Assembly: GCF_037126465.1 (NCBI RefSeq)
Contig: NC_088201.1
Coordinates: 197,230,403 to 197,294,402 of the forward strand
Length of the DNA: 64,000 nt
Source of the DNA: Ornithodoros turicata
Lineage: Eukaryota > Arthropoda > Arachnida > Ixodida > Argasidae
Direction of reading: 5' to 3'
Each line of letters opens with the position of its first letter. The stretch's first letter is position 1. The notes beneath the pieces are model-generated. The model ran no database searches. It saw nothing but the letters and a program-made list of their open reading frames with translations, and was not told the origin of the DNA. A program made the translations under genes and the position numbers. Shown piece after piece: positions 21,660 to 32,289 of this stretch.

Positions 21660-21800
21660 AGTCTATAGAAACTCAATAGAAAATCAGCTCCTAATGAGTT
21701 TCCTCCATAGAAACTCTAAAGAGTTTCTTATGATTTCCCTAACTGTATTTCTAATCAGGAATATCAAAAGATTCCCTATTGACTTCCAATTGAAATGCAA
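21660..21800. repeat. Cluster of short direct and inverted TAGAAACTC-type repeats
   Basis: TAGAAACTC and its complement GAGTTTC recur about five times in 140 bp. It may be a decayed transposon end. Nothing else was recognised in 21,800-22,730. Confidence 0.35.
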
Positions 21801-22754
21801 AGGTGTTATGGTGATGCGTTCCGTCCCCTATACATAGTGTGACTAGTCTGACTCCATGCTTGTCGACTACGCTATTTCTTGGCGATCCCATGAATAGGTA
21901 CATGTATCCTACCGAGGAAAAATTTCATAAACACTGAGAGCCAGATAAAAACTGACTTTGTTTTTTTTGTGAGCGCCTGCTTTCGATTTTTTTTCTTTCT
22001 CTGTCGTTATAATTTTGGGTAATAAACAATTGGATTCGTGTAGCCAAATGTGCCATCCACAAGGCAACACTTGCTGGACAGTTGTTTATATACTGTCAGA
22101 ATGGGTTGTACATCATGCCTGCGATTAGCAAGCGTCATTGACATAGTCAAAAGTTGAAAGACGAGGTCAATGCGCATTGCTTAGGAAAAAGGAAGGGGGA
22201 AAGGAACGGGGGCTCTTTTTGTTGTGCATGACAGTGCACTGCGATGAACTGCTATAATAAAAATATTTCAACTGTGTTTTAATTATTTTAGAGAGATAAG
22301 AAACTCGCCCCGATCGGACGGCTGCATATACGTGGTTGAATCAGTCCTCTCCGGCACCATCTTTGGTTTGGTGAGCTCGGTGGGCTCGCAGTTTGCACGT
22401 GAGGAAACTGTTTCCTTCGCACGCGTGCCGTTTGTCAGAATGTGTGGTATGAGATGGATTGCGAAGAAAACAGTTTGAGAGACATTGAGATTAATTTCCC
22501 GATAAGGGCTATAGCGGATCCCGCAGTAGGCGCAAGTCTTCTGACAAAATAGAAAAAAACCAAGATGGCATGAAAGCCAGCGCTGCCGTGTCCTCGTTGC
22601 GTGCTGGAGAGAAGAGGAGCCTGCGATTGCGCACTAAATTTCGGTGACCTTATGTATGTGTGAATGAATGTCGTGCCTTGTCGACACCGGTATGGGTCCT
22701 ATAATAAACATAAACTCTCTTCCCAACAGTGTTACAACATTGAAGTCGACGAAT

Positions 22755-22767
22755 ACGTTGGGGAACT
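22755..22767 (+). repeat. LINE target-site duplication, left copy
   Basis: ACGTTGGGGAACT, repeated exactly at 25867-25879 beyond the LINE tail. Confidence 0.85.
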
Positions 22768-22963
22768 CCCCGCAGGGGGCACCGGCTTCGGCTGGTGATT
22801 GGTGAGTGGCGCCACCACGGACCCCAGCCCCCAGTCCTAAGGTGTTATCCGTACCGTGCCGAGGGGATTTAAGGTGAAGGGTAGAAACATTGAACGGTGG
22901 CAGTCGGGGTCTTGGTCAAGCCCCGCTCATGGGTTGTAACAACTCCGGGACCTTCCCACATTT

Positions 22964-24217
22964 ATGGACATGAAGTGTGGGCGACTTCAAGGAATGTCCG
23001 TGTATCAAACCTGCATGGTTAAAAATTCAAACTCCTCAAAGGTCGCGGCCGCTAAACGGCCGCGGACCGAAGACCTTTCAATTGTAACCAAGGACTTCAG
23101 CCCAAAGTACCTTGTTCTTACATCTACCAGCAAAGATGGAAAAGAAAAATGCACACCATTAGGAAAAATATCGCCTTTCTTTATCGAAAAGGCTTTAAGA
23201 TCACTTTCAAAGCATATCACAGAAATCAAGAAAATGAGACCTGGGGACATACTAGTGAAATGTATATAAGTAGCAGACTGCAACTACATACTGAATGCCA
23301 ACGAAATGACGGGGACACCCATTGCAGCCTCGTTGCACAAAACCCTAAATACTTGCAGAGGAGTTATGTCAGTTTAAGAAGTGATAGATGTGCCGACAGA
23401 AGAGATCTTGGAAAATCTAAAAGAACAGGAGGTCATTGATGTGCGAAAGATAAAGATCCGCAAGAATAATGAGTACATCACTACTAGAAACTTAGTCGTC
23501 ACATTTGATCAACCTACACTCCCCGAGAAGCTTAAGATTGGATACCTCTCAGCAGAAGTTAGGTCGTATATTCCAAATCCTTTTCGCTGCTTAAGGTGTA
23601 ATAGATTCGGGCATGCGGCTGATGCCTGTCGAGGATCACCTTGCTGTGCACACTGTGGCCAACCCCAGCATGAAACAAAGGATTGCAAGGGTTCTTGTAG
23701 TTGTGTTAACTGCTCGGGGGGGGGGGGGGACCACCCAGCATACCGTCGACCATGTTCGAAATGGAAGCTTGAAAAAGAAACACTACACATCACGGTGACA
23801 CAAAACTTAACCTACGCTGAGGCAAGAAAGAAAGCATCTCCGTTTATCTTTGAAAAATCGTTCGCTTCCGTAATAAAAGTAAAGCCCAAAATGGCAACAT
23901 GTGCAACTCAAACTGAGGTAGAATCAGTACCAAATTCACAAGAAAAGCAAACTGACACTATTTTTCGTCCCACACAGAGCAGCACACGTACAGTGCTGCC
24001 TACCACCTCACATTCCCATATGGAAGGTTCCATGGAGTGGAATGATGAGGACTCGAGCTCTGAACTGTCCTTTGCCAGTTTGAGCTCACAACCACAAAGA
24101 AAGCATAAAGCTGGCTTGTCTGCCAGCGGCTCACTTCCTGATATTTCCGACAAAGAGCTGGCAGAAGCCAGTAAGAAAGCTCCAAGGCAGAAAATAACTG
24201 TACCCAAAAAGACATGA
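22964..24217 (+). pseudogene. LINE ORF1, zinc-knuckle RNA-binding protein (two stops)
   Basis: One frame from MDMKCGRLQG to PKKT, with TAA at 23267-23269 and 23375-23377. The N-terminal part is followed by a nucleic-acid-binding region (IRKNNEYITTRNLVVTFD) and knuckles CLRCNRFGHAADAC and CCAHCGQPQHETKDC, then CSCVNC. A run of 12-13 G at about 23717-23729 adds extra Gly codons after CVNCS without breaking the frame. ORF1 proteins coat the LINE RNA. The start was taken at ATG 22964 because no earlier ATG in frame was seen. Confidence 0.75.
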
Positions 24218-24237
24218 TCAGTTATCTTCACGCATTA

Positions 24238-25515
24238 GGACACTTACTGGGCTGCTACTTTTGAGCGTATGATAAACAATCGTCTCGTTTATTACCTTGA
24301 GGAAAACGAATGTCTAGATCGTTACCAGTGTGGGTTCCGGGCTGCGTGCTCAACTACTGATCATCTCGTGCCGCTGGAAACAGTTATTAGGGAATCGTTT
24401 GTCAGAAGGCAACACTGCCTCTCTGTCTTTTTTTACTTAGAAAAAGCTTATGGTACCGCATGGCGCTATGGTATCTTGCGAGATCTGTGCTCTTTTGGAA
24501 TCCGTGGTCGCATGCTATGCTGCATGGCTGACTTTCTGGAAGGGAGAACATTCAGAGTTCAACTAGGCACGGCCTTATCACGCCCATTTATACAAGAAAA
24601 CGGTGTCCCACAAGGCTCTGTGCTGAGTGTCACACTCTATATTGTTAAAATGAATTCCATTGCAAAGGTCATCGCCCCTTCTGTCAGCTATTCCGTGTAC
24701 GTGGACGATATTCAAATGTCTTGCAGTTCCGTTGACCCTGGTCGGTGCGAAAGACAGTTGCAGCTAACCATAAACAAGTTAAGCAAATGGGCCAATGAAA
24801 ATGGTTTTAAGTTCTCACCAGACAAAACAGTATGTGTTCCATTTTCCAGAGTAAGGGGGTAACACCCGAGCCCAGGTTGAAAATGAATGGACATGAATTA
24901 TCAGTCAAGTCAGAGTGCAAATTTTCAGGTGTTATTTTTGATAAAAAGCTCACCTTCTCTCATATGAAATACCTCAGGACAAAATGCATGAAATCCTTAA
25001 ATCTTCTAAAAGTTCTGTCGCACAGATCGTGGGGAGCAGACAGAGCAACTCTACACCGAATCCACATATGAATTATTCGCTCCAAACTTGACTATGGCTC
25101 TGTGGTTTATGGCTCAGCACGTAAATCTGTCCTGAGTTGTCTAGACTCCGTTCACCACCAGGGTCTGAGACTGGTACTGGGAGCATTCAGCACCTCCCCA
25201 GTCGAAAGTCTCTACGTAGAACGTAACGAGTGGTCATTGAGTCGACGGAGGTTCTACTTAGCATCTTCTTATGCATTAAAAGTCAGGGGATACCCACGTC
25301 ACCCAGCTCTGCCGAGTATCAAGGTTACTCGTTTTGAACAGCTTTTCCTTCATAAGCCTGCGGTTGTCCCACCGCTTTGCATGCGCATCCAAGACGAGGT
25401 CGAGTCATATGGTTTTTCCGAATATAGTTGTCAGGTTGTAAAAGCAAACGGGAGAGTTCCTCCGTGGCAGGCAAATCCAAAGCATAATTCTTCCCCAATG
25501 TACATGCTGTGGTGA
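24238..25515 (+). pseudogene. LINE reverse transcriptase, C-terminal two thirds (broken)
   Basis: Opens with TFERMINNRLVYYLEEN and YQCGFRAACSTTDHL. Motif A reads FFYLEKAYGT, where F-D-L-E-K-A-Y-D-T is usual, so the catalytic Asp is lost. Motif B is NGVPQGSVLS and motif C YVDDIQ. A shift at about 24,850 (RVRG then TPEPRL) and a TGA at about 25,070 follow. The thumb region (FSGVIFDKKLTF, LNLLKVLSHRSWG, SKLDYGSVVYGSA) is well preserved. Upstream RT blocks and the endonuclease are missing. Confidence 0.8.
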
Positions 25516-25750
25516 GCAACCCTCTGTGGTGCACATCCTAATCACATGTCCATTACCAGAAAATCACCGTCGTCGCCATTTTAAGGAATTTTACCAATAT
25601 CACGTGCCTTTTCACCCTGCTCTATTACTTGGGGATGAACCGCTCTTACCCTACAAGAGAATTTTCAACTTTTTTAGAGATATCGCCTATTTAAATTTCC
25701 TACAAGTGAATGATTTTCTCTTTTACTGTGGTTTACATCTCAAATTCTGA
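25502..25750 (+). pseudogene. LINE ORF2 C-terminal zinc motif
   Basis: In the third frame CTCCGEQPSVVHILITCP forms the CCHC-like motif seen at the end of many non-LTR retrotransposon proteins, then FHPALLLGDEPLLPY to TGA 25750. The RNase H domain expected before it is absent. Confidence 0.65.
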
Positions 25751-25852
25751 GATAATTCGGTTGTAATTGAACAGTTAGTTTAGCCTTTCCACACACATAA
25801 CAGTTTTGGCGCATTATAGTCTAGTTGCTCACGCGCCATAAAAAAACTGCAA

Positions 25853-25866
25853 TCATCATCATCATC
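25853..25866 (+). repeat. (ATC)n tail of the LINE
   Basis: Four to five ATC units directly before the right target duplication; simple repeats replace poly(A) at the 3' end of I/Jockey-like elements. Confidence 0.8.
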
Positions 25867-25879
25867 ACGTTGGGGAACT
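25867..25879 (+). repeat. LINE target-site duplication, right copy
   Basis: ACGTTGGGGAACT, identical to 22755-22767. Confidence 0.85.
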
Positions 25880-25941
25880 GGGGCGAGCCGTGACACGCTG
25901 GCAAGCAGTACCTGCTCGAAAGGAAGGGGACACAAGTTGCA

Positions 25942-28156
25942 GTGTAGGCCGCGACTTTTCGTTGCTGTGTGCGAGTATGTGTCTATGTTGACATCAACGA
26001 AGGAACATCTCTGACACTATTCGTGAGAACAGGACGATGCGCACAACACAGCAGCTAGACAGGTGAGTGTGAAATTTTATACGGTTTAACAACCTATGGT
26101 TTATTAATTGGGTAATTTCATTTATAATCGAGCGAGGGGCCCCTGTGACATTCTTATTTCCTTCAGGAAAAAGATATATGTTACTCCTTATCCGAAAGCC
26201 TAGTACAGAGTAGCCTAGTACACCTTATACAAGCCTAGTCGCAGGTCTCTGCGATATTTCGTTCTCCGTCGGCGAGGCTCCAAGTAAATGAAAGCGATTT
26301 GGGCAGTTCCAGCTTTTCCATATTTGGCGCTCTGGGTCCTCCGAACGGCTGCTTTGTTCTGAAACCCATTTTTTTCTCTGGCAGAATGGGTGCTGAAGAT
26401 TCGCTGTAGACAATTAAATTCGGTAAGAAAGCCCGAAAAAAATTCAAAAAAAAATCGCAAAAACACCTCCAAGGATGTTTGTAGCGCAAATTTTACAATT
26501 TCTTGAGTGGTCGCATGATTTCCCATTATGGCGAAACTGATGTGAGATGAAAGAGCTTTTTTTTTTACTCTTTCGTTTAGCATATAGTGCGTTATCATTC
26601 CTTCAGGCATCCGCTGTCTTCGCTGAGATCGCTGTTTTCAGAACCGTTTTTCTCAAAAGGGCCATCTTCAATTTTGTTTATATTTTGTGCACACTCTTTG
26701 ATGTTATAAAATACAATTTCTGCTTATTTTATTTCTGCAGGGTGCGCAAATTCTCTTCCCGTGCCTTGGTCGCTTTTAGAACCTATGAAACAGAATCGCG
26801 TTTTTTACCCGTTTACCTTCTGCTGAAAACTATGTCATTAGAGGCTGAACCAAGGACGAACCAAACCAATACCAAGACGAACCTCTACTATTATGACTGT
26901 AACTTAAACAAAAGCGCACACTGTAGCCCACCCACCTCTCCCCATAGGATTAATCCTCTGGAGATCAGCCATTTCATGGTGATGTACGTGAGAACAGGAA
27001 GTTTCGCATGGAAATCTCTTCACATGCACTTCGGGGCGTCCATTTGTTTCAGAGCTCGGTGGTTTATGTAAGCAAGTCTGGGAATCCTTATCTGCTACTT
27101 TGCTTCCTGGTTCGAAATAAGCGCAGTGTCGAAGCACTGAAAAGTAGGAATACCAAGGGCATGAGGGATCACTCTGGTTTACACTTCGCAAAATAAACTT
27201 CGAGAATAAACTGTTCAAAATAAATCACGAAAAAATTCACGGTGTAAAGATAAAGCCGTAACAATCAACTTTTGCGATACAAACGCTTCAGATTCAAACT
27301 TTCAAAAGAAATCGTCTCTGATTGGTCGAAAGGCACGACTGCTTCCGAGCAGCGAAGGCTTTTGGCTCCCGCATCTGAAAATAGTTCCCCGCAGGGTGTG
27401 GCTCTTTGTGGTGTGCTGGGAACGAGAGTACCGAGACTGGACGAATCTTTTGCTCTATTTTTCGCTGGCTATCAGGGTTCTGTTGACACACTGCAGTGAC
27501 TGCAGTTAGTGCTTTGTTCTGCTGCTTGCCTGTCAAATTTGAGTATGTCAAACTCTGAATTTACCAAATCAGTTTCCGGTGTTGGTTCCAGCTATGGTGG
27601 ACATCTGCTATATTATGAACATCGTCACGGGCATCGCCATTCTCTGCATGGCTGCCTTGGTTGGGAAATCAAAGAGTTGAAAAACGACGGTCGACGAAAA
27701 ACAGAAAAAGCCCGATACCGGTACCTTGTGGATGTGTTGTGTTTGTCCGTCTGCGTGTGTTCCAGCCTCAGAACCGTAGAATCGTGAAATCGGAACCTGC
27801 CTGTGTACTTTTCTGCGTGTGGTTTTCCTTGTGAGACTCCATTCTGATAAATGCAGGGGACCGGTACTGGACAGACTATCGAAATGCCATTCTGCAAATA
27901 AGCTGCATATGGACCTGAAGAAACGGTATGTTTGTTTGCAAGTAAAAACTATTTTCCCTCGGATGAATAACTTAAGCCAGCAGAGGTGGCTTCATTTTTT
28001 GTAACCAGCATACGGTAATTTCAAACTAGAACGAAATACGACTCTAATTTCTGGAACATTCACATTGATTCACGCACCTTACTAGACTGCGATTTGCCAT
28101 GCAAAAGCTTCACCAGATGTATCTAGACATAATACTTCAAGCGCTTTGTTTTCACC
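25942..28156 (+). repeat. Outer inverted repeat F, left arm
   Basis: The whole interval recurs in inverted orientation at 61,803-64,000 with few gaps (offset sum 89,942 at one end, 89,959 at the other). The left limit is set by the window edge in the partner. It includes a donor-like site GACAG|GTGAGT at 26063 and an acceptor-like site TTATTTCTGCAG at about 26,742, present in both arms. No recognisable protein. Short frames in it are conserved between arms only as far as the DNA is. Confidence 0.85.
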
Positions 28157-28920
28157 CAGGCAGCACACGACATCGGGCCGATGTCTGTAGCAAGTTGGGC
28201 ATGTCGGCCCGATATATCTCTGACACTGCCAACTTCTGGCCGATATACAACAGAAGTTGGCAATGTCGGCTCAATGATGACAAAAAGAAAACGACATGGC
28301 GCCGACAATGCCAACTTCCAGCAGATATCCCGCTGAAGTTGGCAATGTCGGCTTGATGTTGATCGAAATCAGCGACATGTAGCCGACAATGCCAACTTCC
28401 AAGAGATATCATGCTGAAGTTGGCGATGTCGGCTACATGTCGCTGATTTCGATCAACATCGAGCCGACATTGCCAACTTCAGCGAGATATCTGCTGGAAG
28501 TTGGCAATGCCGGTTCGATGTTGATTGAAACCAGCGACATGTAGCCAACAACGCCAACTTGCAACAGATATCACGCTGAAGTTGGCAATGTCGGCTCGAT
28601 GTTGATCGAAATCAGCGACATGTAGCCGACAATGCCAATTTCCAAGAGATATCATGTTGAAGTTGGCAATGTCGGCTACATGTCGCTGATTTCGATCAAC
28701 ATCGAGCCGACATTGCCAACTTCAGCGAGATATCTGCTGGAAGTTGGCAATGTCGGCTCGATGTTGATTGAAACCAGCGACATGTAGCCAACAACGCCAA
28801 CTTGCAACAGATATCACGCTGAAGTTGGCAATGTCGGCTCGATGTTGATTGAAACCAGCGACATGCAGCCGACAATGCCAACTTGCAACAAATATCATGC
28901 TGAAGTTGGCAATGTCGGTG
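28157..28920. repeat. 82-bp tandem array of dyad-symmetric units
   Basis: GAAGTTGGCAATGTCGG recurs nine times at about 82-bp steps (about 28,252 to 28,902), and its complement CCGACATTGCCAACTTC alternates with it. Each unit is therefore palindromic around a GATATC-containing centre, with a second dyad around TGTTGATCGAAATCAGC. A three-unit higher-order period of about 245 bp is visible (28,414 to 28,661; 28,498 to 28,741). The opening CCCAGGCAGCACA resembles the ends of CMC-type transposons. It begins exactly where similarity to the right F arm stops. Confidence 0.8.
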
Positions 28921-28942
28921 TTCTGTTGTGTCAGTTCGTTAC

Positions 28943-29850
28943 CTGTTTGCGGGCAAAACTTGCAACGAAATATGTTTTCACAAATGTCTGGTGCTCTTCA
29001 CAGAAGTGGCAAAAATAAATAGCACATTATACTGACTGAAAATGAAAAAACATACTCCCTTAATTTTGCAACGCACACCACGTAAACGTAGGAGGACATT
29101 CGCAAATTAGTGTCCTGCGTCCTTCGCAGCTTGGCAAAAATCCCCGGTGAATTTGCAGTGACGTAAGAGAGACATTGATAAGCATGACCACGTCACTGAG
29201 GGTTCCAAAGAGAGTAATTTATCTATTTGCAGGCAAAAGTTGCAACGAAATATGTTTTCACAAATGTCTGGTGCTCTTCACAGAAGTGGCAAAAATAAAT
29301 AGCACATTATACTGACTGAAAATGAAAAAACATACTCCCTTAATTTTGCAATGCACACCACGTAAACGTAGGAGGACATTCGCAAATTAGTGTCCTGCGT
29401 CCTTCGCAGCTTGGCAAAAATCCCCGGTGCATTTGCGGTGACGTAAGACAGACATTGATAAGCATGACGACGTCACTCGGGGTTCCAAAGAGAGTAATTT
29501 ATCTATTTGCGGGCAAAAGTTGCAACGAAATATGTTTTCACAAATGTCTGGTGCTCTTCACAGAAGTGGCAATTAAATATAAAATAAATAGCACATTATA
29601 CTGACTGAAAATGAAAAAAAAACATGCTCCCTTAATTTTGCATGGCACACCACGTAAACGTAGGAGGACATTCGCAAATTAGTGTCCTGCGTCCTTGGCA
29701 GCTTGGCAAAAATCCCTGGTGAATTTGCAGAGACGTAAGGAGAGACATTGATAAGCATGACCACGTCACTCGGGGTTCCAAAGACAGTAATTTATCTATT
29801 TGCGGGCAAAAGTTGCAACGAAATATGTTTTCACAAATGTCTCGTGCCGT
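28943..29850. repeat. 280-bp tandem repeat, about 3.2 copies
   Basis: Units start at CTGTTTGC 28,943 and CTATTTGC 29,223, 29,503 and 29,796; spacing 280, 280 and 293, the last owing to a 12-bp insertion near 29,571. Copies are nearly identical, so the array is young. No coding frame. Confidence 0.88.
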
Positions 29851-29947
29851 AGGATGTAGGCCAGGCATGGTAAACATCTTTGTTGTCATGAGTAACGTCT
29901 GAACTTTATGTATGATGTCGCAGTTGTCATTGGCACAACTGGCATTG

Positions 29948-30703
29948 CTATCTGGCGTCGCATATCACTGTATCCAGCTTTACACTCATGTGTGCCCCCT
30001 TGAACTGGATACCCTCGGTCATGAGATGCTGCACTTCCTCCAGAAACGGTGTCAGAAATGTGTAAAGATTCGGTGGCTTCCCTTTACCACAATATACGCT
30101 CACTAAAAATGGCTCTTGATTGCTATGATTTGCTGCCCTGCATAAAATGGGCCAAAAGCACGTTGAAGAACTTTTATACAGGGGGAGGCCGTCAATATTT
30201 GCTTGCAAACGGATTTCGCTGGGGAAAATCCCCACTCCACTGCACTCCAAAAAACCAGCTTCCAATCCGAAGTGGGCAAATGTGCCATCATGTTGCAAAG
30301 GAGCTCTTCTTTGCGTCCCCAGTATGGTTCTGGCGTCTGTTGGAATGTCGTGACCGCAGGACCTCAAGAGGGCGGCGATATCCTTTACGCAGGCATGCGT
30401 CAGATTATGCTTGAGGGAAATCCTTGCTAGTCTCGAGACTACGCTGTCCTCAAAATTTTCTTCATGGCTTTCACAATGCTCCGCTGCTACATCGTCACTT
30501 ATCTCGTCCCACGAGAGCTCAGAGTCCGTCTCATTCGTAACTGGATGGTGAACGCTTGTTTCATAATCTGCATCAAAATGTTCAGCTTCTGATTGCGGAC
30601 GAGTGCCTCGTTCACACGTATGAAGCGAGTTACTGTTCACTATTTCACTCACAGTGTCTTCTAACTCCCTTCGCAATGCACGGTATCGACTCCACCTCGA
30701 CAT
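29948..30703 (-). pseudogene. CMC/EnSpm-type transposase, N-terminal part (second family)
   Basis: 251 codons from ATG 30703 without a break. An acidic N-terminus (SELSWDEISDD) is followed by a helical segment, then NIDGLPLYKSSSTCFWPILC, VSVYCGKGKPPN, LMTEGIQFKG and DTVICDAR at the stop. The order matches the first half of the protein at 15495-17511 (IDGLP, VGVYAGNAKP, LMTEGI, ICDAP), but identity is low, so it is a different subfamily. It stops where the catalytic C-terminal half should begin, so it is a truncation. The two arrays at 28.2-29.9 kb lie directly downstream and may be its subterminal DNA. Confidence 0.7.
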
Positions 30704-30859
30704 GATGCATGCATTTCACACGGAACATTTAATACCTAAAAACCGGTAATGACTTGGAAAGAGGCACAAGCAGACGAAAATGAGCGGCAACACAAACGTC
30801 GCAACGACATCGGAAGCAACACAACAATCGGATGATGATGATGGTGCTTTCACACATTT

Positions 30860-30973
30860 CATAGATCCCCCTGTCCCCCACTCCTTCCTGCTGTCCTCTC
30901 TCCGTCTGTTCACATCTGTACGTCGCTCATAGCCACAGTTGCTTCGCGGCGCTAACACGCAATAAAAAAAAAC
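30860..30973 (+). repeat. 5'-truncated SINE copy
   Basis: CTTCCTGCTGTCCTCTCTC through ACGTCGCTCATAGCCACAG to GCGCTAACACGC and A9 matches the tail of the SINE at 21,247 in the opposite orientation. The tRNA-like head is missing. Confidence 0.7.
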
Positions 30974-31426
30974 ATTTCATAGAGATGTTGGGCACAAAAC
31001 TTTGTTTTTGTTTTTGCTCAAATTTTGCATTTCTTGCTAGATTTTATCTTCTTTGCGACAAAATCTTCAAATCACAACATCACAATCTGTAGCAGCATTT
31101 CCGCTTCCTGTTCCGGGAATCCCGCTTTCCTGTATTGCGCGTGTTGTTATTAGCGGCGTTTTCATTCTGGCTCTCTTGATATCTGTTGTCTATCCCGCTT
31201 CGTTTGATATATACTGTACCTTTTGTGCTGTGCAGCGTATGTGCAGTGTTTTTTGTGAGTCTGGTACCTAGTATAGCGGCGTCATTGTAAGTCGCGGAAG
31301 TTTCTGTGCAAATTCCTCGATATGGCACCTGTATTATCAAAGCAGCAGGAGACGCACAAAATGAGGTGAGCTTTCGTGAAAGGTACCATTATTTATTTTT
31401 TGTTTTAACGTCCCCATGTACTTCAG

Positions 31427-32260
31427 CAAAACCTACACCGTGGTCAAGTTCACAAGATACCGAATCCAGTGAAGAGGAGGATGCAGGTAGCCAGGATACA
31501 GGTCCAGGTACCCATCTCAGGCACACTTATTGTAGGAGTGTGTTATATGAAATGTGTTCTTTTCTTCAGCCGATGTAATCCCTCCACCGAGGAAAGGCTG
31601 CGGTTTCCATCACCACGTAGGCAATACTTCTCGCTTTTAATGATTGTGTTCTTTTTTTTCTTCTTTGTGTGTGTTTGTGTTATGTGCATGCTGTGTTGTG
31701 TTGTATGAATCTGTTGTATGACACACAATAGCATTTCTTTTTGCAGCTTGTGATGTGAAACACCTGAACGGCAGTCCTCGTAAGTATTAACTAGTTTATT
31801 GTCGAAAATTGGTGTTGATCTCAACCAAAAGAGGTATGGTGAGAAGGGCTTGCATCATCTAAAATGTGGTAAACCAATAATTCAAGTTTTAAACAAGTGT
31901 GCTGATGGAATCGTATGATAGAACCCGTGCACGCTTAATTCAGCTTAATTGCTTTTAGTACAAAGGCGCCGTGACACCACCGCCGCCTCCGAGCAGCGGG
32001 CCCGTCGCACGTTTGCCTCCATCAAGCGGCAGGCCTGCGACGCCGTCGCCTCTTCCGAGCAGTGTTTGGTCCAGCCATGACGCACCCTTCCAAGGACACT
32101 GTAAGCCCCACTGATATTACAAGTATCTTCTTTCGTACTGTAGCCTAGAAACAGCCCTCTAGTATGTTCATTGCTATATCATGAGCATATATTTCAGGCT
32201 CTTCACCAGGCAACACCAACACTCAGACACTAGCTCAAAATGGTGAAGTGTGCGTTACGC
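31427..32260 (+). CDS. Four in-phase exons of an unrecognised plus-strand gene
   Basis: Exons 31427-31486, 31747-31779, 31966-32100 and 32198-32260 have AG acceptors and donors GTAGCC, GTAAGT, GTAAGC and GTAAGT, and all three junctions keep phase. The peptide reads KPTPWSSSQDTESSEEEDA, then CDVKHLNGSP, then TPPPPPSSGPVARLPPSS and PSPLPSSVWSSHDAPF, then SSPGNTNTQTLAQNGEVCVT. It is an acidic then Pro/Ser-rich linker, like the middle of DUF4806-type genes. A possible 5' exon ending at 31363 (ATG GCA CCT ... GAG|GTGAGC) does not fit in phase. No later exon was found: the inverted repeat P1 begins 30 bp after the last donor. Function unknown. Confidence 0.5.
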
Positions 32261-32289
32261 GTAAGTCACATGACGGCTTCTACGGGCCG

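Larger units (their letters stand above)
22768..25866 (+). mobile_element. I/Jockey-type LINE, 3.1 kb, internally deleted
   Basis: The element begins with a GC-rich 5' untranslated region (GGGGGCACCGGCTTCGGC), codes for a zinc-knuckle ORF1 and the second half of a reverse transcriptase, and ends in an ATC microsatellite. Perfect 13-bp duplications flank it. The endonuclease and the first RT blocks are absent, since ORF1 is followed at once by the middle of the RT, and the RNase H region is also missing. Both gaps must be internal deletions because the two ends are intact. Confidence 0.88.
22735..25985 (+). other. Exon-like open stretch split by the LINE
   Basis: After the acceptor-like CTCTTCCCAACAG the frame TGT TAC AAC reads CYNIEVDEYVGEL; past the LINE it resumes as GRAVTRWQAVPARKEGDTSC and stays open to TGA about 25,985. 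The LINE and one copy of its target duplication interrupt it. The frame looks coding in composition, but no family was recognised. It could instead be the start of an internal LTR-element region, because AATAAA lies just upstream. Confidence 0.3.

Noticed and set aside
22030..22740. Possible solo LTR ending just before 22,740
   Set aside because: AATAAA is present, but no partner LTR, no TG start and no primer-binding site were found; an exon acceptor explains the end as well.
27589..27690. Short frame in repeat F with a membrane-like segment (IVTGIAILCMAALVG)
   Set aside because: The ATG is changed in the right arm and the frame is under 50 codons; no support beyond hydrophobicity.
28157..28920. 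CRISPR-like look of the regularly spaced 82-bp array
   Set aside because: The spacers are themselves repeats and complementary to the unit, there are no cas genes, and the host is a eukaryote.
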